DNA of 34,976 nucleotides, taken from VAZQ01 sp035693615. GTDB taxonomy: Bacteria > Pseudomonadota > Alphaproteobacteria > Rhizobiales > Xanthobacteraceae. Positions 15,795 to 23,630 of this stretch are shown piece by piece. How positions within the stretch are numbered: the stretch's first letter is position 1; every line of letters begins with the position of its first letter. The notes beneath the pieces are model-generated. The model did no database searches, had not been told where the DNA came from, and worked only from the letters and a program-made list of their open reading frames with translations. The stretch spans positions 1 through 34,976 of the forward strand of contig DASSGH010000141.1 in the NCBI GenBank assembly GCA_035693615.1. Reading direction: 5' to 3'. A program made the position numbers and the translations under genes.

Positions 15795-16634
15795 ATGACA
15801 ACGCGCATCGATCGACGCTTCGCTGAGCTCAAGGCGCAAGGTCGCGCCGCGCTGGTAACGTTCCTGACCGCCGGCGATCCCGACCCCGAGACCTCGCTTG
15901 CGATTCTGCGGGCGATTCCGGCCGCCGGCGCGGATGTGGTCGAACTCGGCATGCCGTTCACCGATCCGATGGCGGACGGACCGGCAATCCAGCTGTCGTC
16001 GCAGCGCGCGCTCAAGGCCGGGCAGACCATGATAAAGACGCTCGAGATCGTGCGCGCCTTTCGCCAAGAACACGAGGCGACGCCGCTCGTGCTCATGGGA
16101 TATTACAACCCGATTTACGTTTACGGCGTAGACCGTTTCCTCCGCGACGCCAAATCTGCCGGCGTCGACGGCCTGATCGTCGTCGACCTGCCGCCTGAGG
16201 AAGACGCCGAGTTGTGCCTCCCCGCGCTTAAGGTCGGGCTGAACTTCATCCGCCTGGCAACCCCCACGACCGACGACAGGCGCCTGCCGGCCGTGCTCGC
16301 AAACACGTCGGGCTTTGTCTATTACGTCTCCATCACCGGCATCACCGGCACGGCCACGCCGGATCCTGCAAAGGTTTCCGCCGCGGTCGCCCGCATCAAG
16401 CGCCACACCTCCTTGCCGGTGGCGGTGGGCTTCGGCGTGCGCACCGCCGAGCAGGCGGCGGTGATCGCCGCAGGCGCCGACGGTGTCGTCGTCGGTTCGG
16501 CCCTGGTAAACGCGCTCAAAGGAAGCCTCAATGCGGATGATAAGGCGACCGGGAAGACCGCAACGGTCGTGGTGAACCTTGTCGGCGAACTCGCCCGGGG
16601 CGTGCGCGGGGCGCGACGCGTGGCGGCAGAATAG
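15795..16634 (+). CDS. trpA: Tryptophan synthase alpha chain
   Basis: 279 residues. It cleaves indole-3-glycerol phosphate to indole, which is channelled to TrpB. The catalytic residues E50 (ELGMPF) and D61 (MADGP) match E49 and D60 of Escherichia coli. FLTAGDPD, VLMGYYNPIYVYG, DLPPEED and the phosphate loop VGFGVRT and GADGVVVGSALV are present. GGAG 8 bases upstream supports the ATG at 15795. An in-frame TTG at 15771 overlaps the previous stop codon and has no such site. Confidence 0.97.
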   Translation: MTTRIDRRFAELKAQGRAALVTFLTAGDPDPETSLAILRAIPAAGADVVELGMPFTDPMADGPAIQLSSQRALKAGQTMIKTLEIVRAFRQEHEATPLVLMGYYNPIYVYGVDRFLRDAKSAGVDGLIVVDLPPEEDAELCLPALKVGLNFIRLATPTTDDRRLPAVLANTSGFVYYVSITGITGTATPDPAKVSAAVARIKRHTSLPVAVGFGVRTAEQAAVIAAGADGVVVGSALVNALKGSLNADDKATGKTATVVVNLVGELARGVRGARRVAAE

Positions 16635-16687
16635 CACGCAAGATCCGAGATGCTCGCGACGGCGCCCGACGCTAGGATGGCGACATC

Positions 16688-17281
16688 ATGACAGGACAGA
16701 GCTTTGCCCTCTTCGACACGCCGATCGGCCGGTGCGGCATCGCGTGGGGCGCGCGGGGCATTTGCGCCGTGCAGTTGCCGGAGGCGAGCGAGGCGCGAAC
16801 CCGCGCGCGTCTCGTGCGGCGCTATCCTGATGCGCGGGAAGCCTTGCCGCCGCCGCAGGTGCGGCATGCGATTGAGGCGATCGCTGCGCTCCTGGCGGGC
16901 CAGCCCACGGCTCTTTCCGCCATCGCGCTCGACATGGACGGCGTGCCCGATTTCGATCGCCAGGTCTACGAAGCGGCGCGCAGCATCGCAGCCGGTAGCA
17001 CGCTCTCCTACGGAGAGCTCGCCGTGCGGCTCGGCGAGCGCGGCTTGGCGCGCGACGTCGGACAGGCGCTCGGACGAAATCCGTTTCCCATCATCGTTCC
17101 ATGTCATCGCGTGCTCGCGGCCGGTGGCAGGTCCGGAGGTTTCTCAGCCAATGGCGGAGTTGCGACCAAGCTCCGCCTGCTCACCATCGAGCGCGCGCGC
17201 ACGAGCGACGCGCCCACGCTTTTCGATGGCGACGGCGCCTTCGGCTTCGCGCTGAAACCGAAAATGCGAAGGCGAACCTGA
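16688..17281 (+). CDS. Methylated-DNA--protein-cysteine S-methyltransferase (Ogt/AGT family)
   Basis: 197 residues. It removes O6-alkyl groups from guanine by transfer to its own cysteine. The acceptor is C139 in VPCHRV, preceded by the helix-turn-helix segment (SYGELAVRLGERGLARDVGQALGRNP, residues 107-132) and followed by GGRSGGFSANGG. The N-terminal half (TPIGRCGIAWGARGICAVQLP) is the usual ribonuclease-H-like part; no Ada domain is present, so this is the Ogt type. AGGA is 9 bases before the ATG at 16688. It lies between trpA and accD, which I recall as neighbours in related genomes. Confidence 0.93.
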   Translation: MTGQSFALFDTPIGRCGIAWGARGICAVQLPEASEARTRARLVRRYPDAREALPPPQVRHAIEAIAALLAGQPTALSAIALDMDGVPDFDRQVYEAARSIAAGSTLSYGELAVRLGERGLARDVGQALGRNPFPIIVPCHRVLAAGGRSGGFSANGGVATKLRLLTIERARTSDAPTLFDGDGAFGFALKPKMRRRT

Positions 17282-17370
17282 GCGCGTGACGGCACGACGC
17301 CCCGAGGGCTTTCTTCGCAGTTGCCAGCCATGAGCAAGCGATCCATATATGCGGGCGAGAGGACGGCGTC

Positions 17371-18261
17371 ATGAACTGGATTTCCAGCGTCCGGCCGAAA
17401 ATCCGCAATTACTTCGCGCGCCGCGACACGCCGGAGAATCTCTGGATCAAATGTCCGGAGACCGGCCAGCTCGTCTTTTACAAAGACGTCGAGGCGAACC
17501 AGTTCGTCATCCCTGGTTCCAACTACCATATGCGTATGGGGGCGATGACGCGCCTCAAGTCAATGTTCGACAACGAGACCTGGTTCGACATCGCGATTCC
17601 CGCCGTCCCGCTTGATCCCCTCAGATTCCGCGACGAGTTGCGCTACGCCGATCGTCTGAAGGATGCGCGCGCCAAGACCGGCACCAACGACGCCATCAAG
17701 CTCGGCTTCGGCAAGCTCGAAGGCATGCCAGTGGTGATCGGGGTGCAGGATTTCGACTTCATGGGCGGCTCGCTCGGCATGGCGGCAGGCGAAGCCGTCA
17801 TCAAGGGCCTCGAAACCGCGGTCGACAAGGGAACCCCTTTCATCATGTTCGCGGCTTCGGGAGGCGCGCGCATGCAAGAGGGAATTTTCTCGCTGATGCA
17901 GCTGCCCCGGACCACGCTTGCGGTGCAGATGCTGCGTGAGGCAAGGCGGCCTTACATCGTGGTGCTCACCAACCCGACTACCGGCGGCGTCACCGCGTCC
18001 TACGCCATGCTCGGCGACGTTCACCTTGCGGAACCGGGCGCGCTCATCGGTTTTGCCGGACCGCGGGTGATCGAGCAGACCATTCGCGAGAAACTGCCTG
18101 ACGGCTTTCAACGCGCTGAATATCTCAAGGACCATGGGATGGTCGACATGGTCGTGCATCGACATCACCTTCGGCCGACGCTTGCAAATCTCTGCAGGCT
18201 CTTGACCAAGGCACGGCCAAAGCCGCCTGCGGACAACTTGCCGCTTCCGAGCGCGGGATAG
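17371..18261 (+). CDS. accD: Acetyl-CoA carboxylase carboxyltransferase subunit beta, zinc finger degenerate
   Basis: 296 residues. With AccA it transfers carboxyl from carboxybiotin to acetyl-CoA to make malonyl-CoA. The core is well conserved: FDFMGGSLGMAAGEA, FAASGGARMQEG, TNPTTGGVTASYAML and GFAGPRVIEQTIREKLP. The N-terminal four-cysteine zinc ribbon of Escherichia coli AccD (C-x2-C-x15-C-x2-C) is not preserved: C28 remains, but the three other positions are T31, I47 and S50. I recall the same change in Rhodopseudomonas and Bradyrhizobium AccD, so it is probably a lineage trait, not damage. GAGAGG upstream supports the ATG at 17371. Confidence 0.95.
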   Translation: MNWISSVRPKIRNYFARRDTPENLWIKCPETGQLVFYKDVEANQFVIPGSNYHMRMGAMTRLKSMFDNETWFDIAIPAVPLDPLRFRDELRYADRLKDARAKTGTNDAIKLGFGKLEGMPVVIGVQDFDFMGGSLGMAAGEAVIKGLETAVDKGTPFIMFAASGGARMQEGIFSLMQLPRTTLAVQMLREARRPYIVVLTNPTTGGVTASYAMLGDVHLAEPGALIGFAGPRVIEQTIREKLPDGFQRAEYLKDHGMVDMVVHRHHLRPTLANLCRLLTKARPKPPADNLPLPSAG

Positions 18262-18284
18262 GCATCCATCATCGGATTCGCATG

Positions 18285-18325
18285 GCCGGCGATAGCGCCG
18301 CCCGCCGATTCGATATCTCGCCGGC
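18285..18325 (+). repeat. 8-bp inverted repeat just upstream of folC
   Basis: GCCGGCGA at 18285-18292 and TCGCCGGC at 18318-18325 are perfect inverted repeats separated by 25 bases, ending 9 bases before the folC ATG. If it folded in the mRNA it would lie over the ribosome entry region. No terminator-like T-run follows. Confidence 0.35.
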
Positions 18326-18334
18326 AATGAACAA

Positions 18335-19654
18335 ATGACTGCGATCGACTCCATCGTTGCGCGGCTCACCGCGTTGCATCCCAAGCGCATCGACCTGTCG
18401 CTCGATCGAATGTGGCGCATTCTGGCGGCCCTCGGAGATCCCCAGCGGCGGCTGCCGCCGACCATCCATGTCGCCGGCACCAACGGCAAGGGCTCGACGA
18501 TCGCTTTCATGCGCGCGATCCTGGAGGCTGCTGGGCTGCGCGTGCACGTCTATACCTCTCCCCATCTCGTGCGGTTCAACGAGCGGTTTCGGCTCGGCGC
18601 CGAGGGCGAAGGCCGCCTCGTTTCCAACGCGGTGCTAGCCGACGCGTTCGCCGAATGCGAGCGCGTGAATGCGGGCGCACCGATCACCGTATTTGAAATC
18701 ACGACCGCGGCAGGATTCTTGCTTTTTGCGCGCCATCCTGCCGACGTGCTGCTGCTCGAAGTGGGATTGGGGGGACGGCTCGACGCGACCAACGTCGTCG
18801 ACCGGCCGCTTGTCACCGTGATCACCCCGGTGTCGTTCGATCACGCCGAGCATCTTGGCGATACCATCGGCAAGATTGCGGTGGAGAAGGCCGGCATCTG
18901 CAAACCGCAGGTGCCGGCGATCGTGGCTGCGCAGCCGCGCGAGGCGCTGGCGGCGATCGAGCGCGAGGCTGCGCGCGCCAAAGCGCCTATCAAGATTGCC
19001 GGTGAGGACTGGTCGGCAACCGAGGAACGCGGCCGGCTCGTCTACCAGGACGATGCCGGGTTGCTCGATCTTCCGGCGCCGAGGCTCTATGGCCGGCATC
19101 AGTTCGAGAATGCTGGCGTCGCCATTGCCGCGTTGCGTGCGGTCGGAGAATTGAAAATCCCGTCCGGCGCGTTCGATGTCGGCATTGCTAAGGCCGATTG
19201 GCCCGCGCGCATGCAACGGCTCGCGCAGGGGCGGCTGGCGACGCTTTGCCCGCCGGGAAGCGAACTATGGCTCGATGGTGGCCATAATACGGAAGGCGGA
19301 CGCGCCGTTGCCAATGCGCTTGCCGATCTCGAGGAACGAGTCTCCCGCCCGCTCGTGCTCGTGATTGGAATGCTTTCGACCAAGGACTGCGAGAGTTTTT
19401 TGAAAAATTTCGCAGGCCTTGCGCGCCGAGTCGTGGCGGTGCCCGTGCCCGATCAAGAGAAGAGCTTCCCCGCCGCCGTCATCGCGGAGGCGGCACGGGC
19501 AGTCGGAATTCCGGCGCAGAGCGCCGGCGACGTCGAGACGGCGCTCGAAGCGATCGGCCGCTTCGGCCTAGAGCCTGCGCCGCGCATTCTGATTGCCGGC
19601 TCGCTCTACCTTGCGGGGGCGGTGCTCAGCGCCAACGGCACGCCGCCGGTCTAG
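18335..19654 (+). CDS. folC: Bifunctional folylpolyglutamate synthase/dihydrofolate synthase
   Basis: 439 residues, Mur-ligase superfamily. It adds glutamate to dihydropteroate and to folates. The P-loop GTNGKGS is at 48-54 (K52). Other hallmarks are YTSPHLVRFNERF, LLEVGLGGRLDATN, ITPVSFDHAEHLGDTIGKIAVEKAGI and LWLDGGHN. Length is normal. No good Shine-Dalgarno site precedes the ATG at 18335. A minimal ATG-AAC-AAA-TGA reading frame (18327-18338) overlaps the start, and an inverted repeat lies just upstream. It faces trxA, with 135 bases between the two stops. Confidence 0.95.
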   Translation: MTAIDSIVARLTALHPKRIDLSLDRMWRILAALGDPQRRLPPTIHVAGTNGKGSTIAFMRAILEAAGLRVHVYTSPHLVRFNERFRLGAEGEGRLVSNAVLADAFAECERVNAGAPITVFEITTAAGFLLFARHPADVLLLEVGLGGRLDATNVVDRPLVTVITPVSFDHAEHLGDTIGKIAVEKAGICKPQVPAIVAAQPREALAAIEREAARAKAPIKIAGEDWSATEERGRLVYQDDAGLLDLPAPRLYGRHQFENAGVAIAALRAVGELKIPSGAFDVGIAKADWPARMQRLAQGRLATLCPPGSELWLDGGHNTEGGRAVANALADLEERVSRPLVLVIGMLSTKDCESFLKNFAGLARRVVAVPVPDQEKSFPAAVIAEAARAVGIPAQSAGDVETALEAIGRFGLEPAPRILIAGSLYLAGAVLSANGTPPV

Positions 19655-19789
19655 CGGATCTTAGTACGGCGAGGAGGAAACGCGCCCTGTAACTCTCGTT
19701 CGCAGCAGTAGTAGCCGAGATGCCCGCGGCGGCGTACGTTCTTAGCTGAGAGGCCGGATGAGGTATGCCGTCGCACGACGCGCGGCGCG

Positions 19790-20110
19790 TCAGACCGCCG
19801 CGGTGATCCACTGCTCCAGCTTCTGCTTCGGCGCCGCGCCGATCTGGCGCGAAGCCAGCTGGCCCGCCTTGAAGATCATCAGCGTCGGGATCGACTGGAT
19901 GCCGTACTTGGCCGCGGTCTGCGGATTCTCGTCGACGTTGAGCTTCACGATTTTGACCTTGCCGTCGAGCGTGCCGGCGATCTCCTCGAGCGCCGGTGCG
20001 ATCATGCGACAGGGCCCGCACCATTCCGCCCAGAAGTCTACCACGACCGGCTCGGTCGCCTTCAGCACCTCGGAGTCGAAAGTGGCGTCCGAAACCTTGC
20101 TAACGGCCAT
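19790..20110 (-). CDS. trxA: Thioredoxin 1
   Basis: 106 residues. It is a cytoplasmic dithiol reductant for ribonucleotide reductase, methionine sulfoxide reductases and others. The active site WCGPC is at 30-34 (C31, C34), preceded by VVVDFWAE. The cis-proline segment SIPTLMIFKAGQ and the LNVDENP strand are typical. The ATG at 20110 gives the normal family length; upstream in-frame sequence is unrelated. It follows addA by 76 bases on the same strand. Confidence 0.97.
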   Translation of the reverse strand: MAVSKVSDATFDSEVLKATEPVVVDFWAEWCGPCRMIAPALEEIAGTLDGKVKIVKLNVDENPQTAAKYGIQSIPTLMIFKAGQLASRQIGAAPKQKLEQWITAAV

Positions 20111-20186
20111 GGGAAATACCTCGTTTTTGCTCAACGGCGGATGGGAGGCGAACCTAGGAACGCGCTCGGCAAGCGTCAAGGCGGCT

Positions 20187-23100
20187 TCAAGGCGACGTGA
20201 TGGCGGCGAGCGCGGCGTCGAGCCTTGCGTCGGAAATCTCCATGAGTTCAGGCACATCGGTCCACACGAGCGCGGCGCGAATGCGCTTGCCCGAGTAGAG
20301 CCGCATAAGGACGGCGCGATAAAGCGCAAGCTGGCGGACATAGGCCGGCGGCACCTCGGCGAGGGAGCGCGGGGCAGGGCGGTTGGTCTTGTAGTCGGCG
20401 ATGAGGACCGAATCGCTGGTCACCGCGAGGCGGTCCACCTGGCCCGACACTGCAAGCGTGCCGCCGTTGAGGCGCCCGACGATCGAAACCTCGGCGCGGC
20501 TTCCCGGCAAAAACAGCTGCGCGAAGCGAGGATCCTCTAGCAGCAATAGGATTTGCTCGAGGATCGTGTCGCGCTCCTTGGCGGAAAACTCGGTGGCGGT
20601 GCGGGCCAGGTGGTGCCGTGCGACCTCGGCGCGTGCCGCGCTTGGAATGTCGGGGAGCGATTGCAGCAGCCGATGCACGACCACGCCACGCGCCAAGGCC
20701 TGGTCGCGCTGCACGCGGCTGCCGGCGGCCGCACGCACCGGCGCCGCCTCGTCATAGGTGAGCGCCGGCGAGATGGGCCGAACCGGCGGCGGTTCGTCGC
20801 GCGCGTCGCGGTCCAGCCAGGGCGGGCGTTCAGTCGTGGACCCCGCTGGCGCGGCGGCGGCGAAGGTTATGCCGGCCGACGGTGGCGCCTTGCGATAGCG
20901 CCACATCTTGCCGTCGCCATCGTCGGCGAGCTCCTCGACCGAGACCGGCGGCTTGAGCGCCGCAAATACCAGATTCCACCAGCAGCCGTCGGGCCGCGGG
21001 CGCTCGCCATCAGCGCCGCATATGACAAGCCGGTCGATGGCGCGCGTCATCGCGACGTAGAGCAGTCGCCGATATTCGTCTTCGGCCTCGCGCCGCGCTC
21101 GCTCGCGCGCCGCGCTCACCGGCGCGGTATCACTTGCCTTCACGCCGGCCCACACGAAGCAGTTCGACGAGTGGGCGGCGGCTTGCGTCAGCGCCAGCAG
21201 CCGCGGCTGGCGCTGCGGCGGCCCGGCCGGCGGCGTCGTGGTGTCGGCGAGAACGACGATCGGCGCTTCCAGGCCCTTGGCACCGTGCACCGTCATCACC
21301 CGCACCTCGTCGCGGGTGATCTCCATGTCGCGTTTCACGTCGGTTTGCGCCGTGCGCAGCCAGGCGATGAAGCCTTGCAGCGACGGCGTCTCGCGCCGCT
21401 CGTAGTCGAGCGCGAGGTTGAGGAATTCGTCCAGCGCATCATCGGCCTCGTGACCGAGTCGGGCGAGGAAGCGCTTGCGGCCGCCTTCGGCCCCAAGCAG
21501 GCGCGCATAGAAGGCGAATGGCACCTCGCGCGCCCATCTGGCCAGGCGCTCGAGCTTGTCCGCCGCTTCGGCGAAGCGCACGTTGCCGTGCGCTTTCGCT
21601 CGCAACGCCGCGCGCAGCGAGCCTTTGCGCTCCCAGGCGATCTCGAACAGATCCTCGTCGTCGAAGCCGAACAGGGGGCTCTTGAGCACGGTCGCCAGCG
21701 CGAGATCGTCGTCGGGCAGCAGCAGCGCGTCCGCCAGCACCATCAGATCCATGACGGCGATGTGCTCGGTGAGCACTAGCCGATCCGCGCCGGCGACCGG
21801 GACGTGTAGATCCTTGAGCGCGCGGATGATCGCCTCGAACAACGGCCCGCGCTGGCGCACCAACACCAGCACGTCGCCGGCGCGCGCGCCGCCTTTCATC
21901 CAGCGCTTGACGTTCCGTGCGATCCTTGCTCCGAGCCGGACCTGCGGGCTCGTTTCGATTAGTTGATCGAAGGGCGCATCCCAGGCCTCGATCTCGCGTT
22001 TGTCCGCGGGCTTAGTCGTGTCCCAGATCTCCACCAGCCCGGGCGCGGCGTCGGCGAGCGGCTCATGCACGGTCTTGACCGCGTCGGCGGAGAGGCCGGC
22101 AAAGGCCTCGGGTCGCCCGAACACCGCATCGACCGCACCAAGCACGTTTGGGCCGGAGCGGAAGGAATGGCGGAAACGCAGGTAGCGAAAGTCGTGTTCG
22201 ACGGCCTTCGACAGCTTATCGAACGCCCGATGCATGACCTCGAACTCCCGCGGGGCTGCGCCCTGGAACGAGAAGATCGATTGCTTCTCGTCGCCAACGG
22301 CGAAGATCGTGCGCCTAACGAAGCGCGCGCCGGCGCCGGCGAAAAATTCGCTCGTGAGCCGCCGGATGATGTCCCATTGCTTCGGGCTGGTGTCCTGCGC
22401 TTCGTCGATCAGCACGTGGTCGATGCCTTGATCGAGCTTGTAGTGCACCCAGGCCGCCCCCTCCTCGCCCAGCAGCGCCAAGGTCTTTTCGATCAGGTCG
22501 TCGTAATCGAGGTATCCGCGCCGGTCCTTGGCCGCCTGGTAGCGGGCGATCACGGCATCGGCGATGGTGATTAGCGCCGCGGTGCGGTCGCGGCAGGCGA
22601 CGGCGTTGCGGCGCTCGACCAGCGCGAGCATGCGTTTGCGTTCGCGGCAGAGGCGCTCCGCCAACTGCGGATTGTCGATCTCGATCGCCCGGGTGACGAG
22701 TTGCTGGCGCGGCTCGAGCTTGCCGGTGAGGAATATCTGGCGATAAATACCGGCGCGCTCCGCCCCGCTGGTGGCGAGCGCGGCGCCAAGCCGCCGGGCC
22801 TGCTCCTGATCGCTCTTGCCCCCGCGCGCGAGCACGTCGGCGGCGGCCGCCCATTGCGAGGCCGGAAACAGCGGGCCGTCCGTCATCTCGTTTTCGATGC
22901 GCTCGATGGTGTCATCGACGCTGACGCCGAGCGCCCCGCAGAGCGAGACGATCGCCGCCTCAATGCTGCCACCGTGGTCGATCCAGGCGCGCACTGCGTC
23001 GCGCTTGCGAATCGCTTCGCCGACCACGTCCTTGAAGGTCTGGTCAGAGGCGACCGCGATCGCGGTCGCGAGCGCGCGGCCGAGCTCGCCCTCGGGTGAC

Positions 23101-23630
23101 ATGGCTGCGTCGAGCAGCACGGTTAGACTGATTTCGCCGAGCAGCTGTGCCTGTGCCGCCTCCTCGAGCACGGTGAAACGCGCGGCGACATTGGCCTCGA
23201 ACGGAAAGTGATGCAGCAGCCGCGTGCAGAAGGCGTGAATAGTCTGCACCTTCAATCCGCCCGGCGTCTCCAGCGCCATAGCGAACAGCCGCCGCGCCAA
23301 GGTCCGCCGCGCCGCGTCCGGTTGGATATTCGAAATCCGCCTGATCGCCGCGTCGAGCTCGGCATCGTCGAGCGCGGTCCAGCGGCGCAGCTCGTCGAAC
23401 ACGCGGTTGGCCATATTGGCGGCGGCGGCCTTGGTGAAGGTGATGCAGAGGATTTTCGCCGGGTCGATGCCGTCGAGCAGAAGGCGGATCACGCGCTGCG
23501 CCAGCACGTGGGTCTTGCCCGAGCCGGCGTTGGCCGTGACCCAGGCCGAGACCGCCGGGTCCGAGGCCTCGACCTGCAGGCGGCGCAGATCCTCAGGGAT
23601 CGCGCGAGTGGTGCGAGCGGCGGCGGTCAT
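20187..23630 (-). CDS. addA: Double-strand break repair helicase-nuclease AddA
   Basis: 1147 residues. This is the UvrD/Rep-type helicase and nuclease subunit of AddAB, the RecBCD counterpart of alphaproteobacteria. The Walker A motif NAGSGKT is at 34-40 (K39). Motif II is LIDEAQDTSPKQW near 405-415. Later helicase motifs include VMTVHGAKGLEAPIVVLAD and YVAMTRAIDRLVICG. The C-terminal RecB-like nuclease motif (VLIADYKTNRP) lies near 1075-1085. The ATG at 23630 overlaps the addB stop (ATGA), so the subunits are made together. Confidence 0.96.
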   Translation of the reverse strand: MTAAARTTRAIPEDLRRLQVEASDPAVSAWVTANAGSGKTHVLAQRVIRLLLDGIDPAKILCITFTKAAAANMANRVFDELRRWTALDDAELDAAIRRISNIQPDAARRTLARRLFAMALETPGGLKVQTIHAFCTRLLHHFPFEANVAARFTVLEEAAQAQLLGEISLTVLLDAAMSPEGELGRALATAIAVASDQTFKDVVGEAIRKRDAVRAWIDHGGSIEAAIVSLCGALGVSVDDTIERIENEMTDGPLFPASQWAAAADVLARGGKSDQEQARRLGAALATSGAERAGIYRQIFLTGKLEPRQQLVTRAIEIDNPQLAERLCRERKRMLALVERRNAVACRDRTAALITIADAVIARYQAAKDRRGYLDYDDLIEKTLALLGEEGAAWVHYKLDQGIDHVLIDEAQDTSPKQWDIIRRLTSEFFAGAGARFVRRTIFAVGDEKQSIFSFQGAAPREFEVMHRAFDKLSKAVEHDFRYLRFRHSFRSGPNVLGAVDAVFGRPEAFAGLSADAVKTVHEPLADAAPGLVEIWDTTKPADKREIEAWDAPFDQLIETSPQVRLGARIARNVKRWMKGGARAGDVLVLVRQRGPLFEAIIRALKDLHVPVAGADRLVLTEHIAVMDLMVLADALLLPDDDLALATVLKSPLFGFDDEDLFEIAWERKGSLRAALRAKAHGNVRFAEAADKLERLARWAREVPFAFYARLLGAEGGRKRFLARLGHEADDALDEFLNLALDYERRETPSLQGFIAWLRTAQTDVKRDMEITRDEVRVMTVHGAKGLEAPIVVLADTTTPPAGPPQRQPRLLALTQAAAHSSNCFVWAGVKASDTAPVSAARERARREAEDEYRRLLYVAMTRAIDRLVICGADGERPRPDGCWWNLVFAALKPPVSVEELADDGDGKMWRYRKAPPSAGITFAAAAPAGSTTERPPWLDRDARDEPPPVRPISPALTYDEAAPVRAAAGSRVQRDQALARGVVVHRLLQSLPDIPSAARAEVARHHLARTATEFSAKERDTILEQILLLLEDPRFAQLFLPGSRAEVSIVGRLNGGTLAVSGQVDRLAVTSDSVLIADYKTNRPAPRSLAEVPPAYVRQLALYRAVLMRLYSGKRIRAALVWTDVPELMEISDARLDAALAAITSP

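Noticed and set aside
14799..16637. 612-codon open frame on the minus strand
   Set aside because: It is antisense to trpB, the small membrane protein and trpA, and shows no domain or ribosome site.
20553..21779. 408-codon open frame on the plus strand
   Set aside because: It is antisense to the C-terminal half of addA, which carries the helicase and nuclease motifs.
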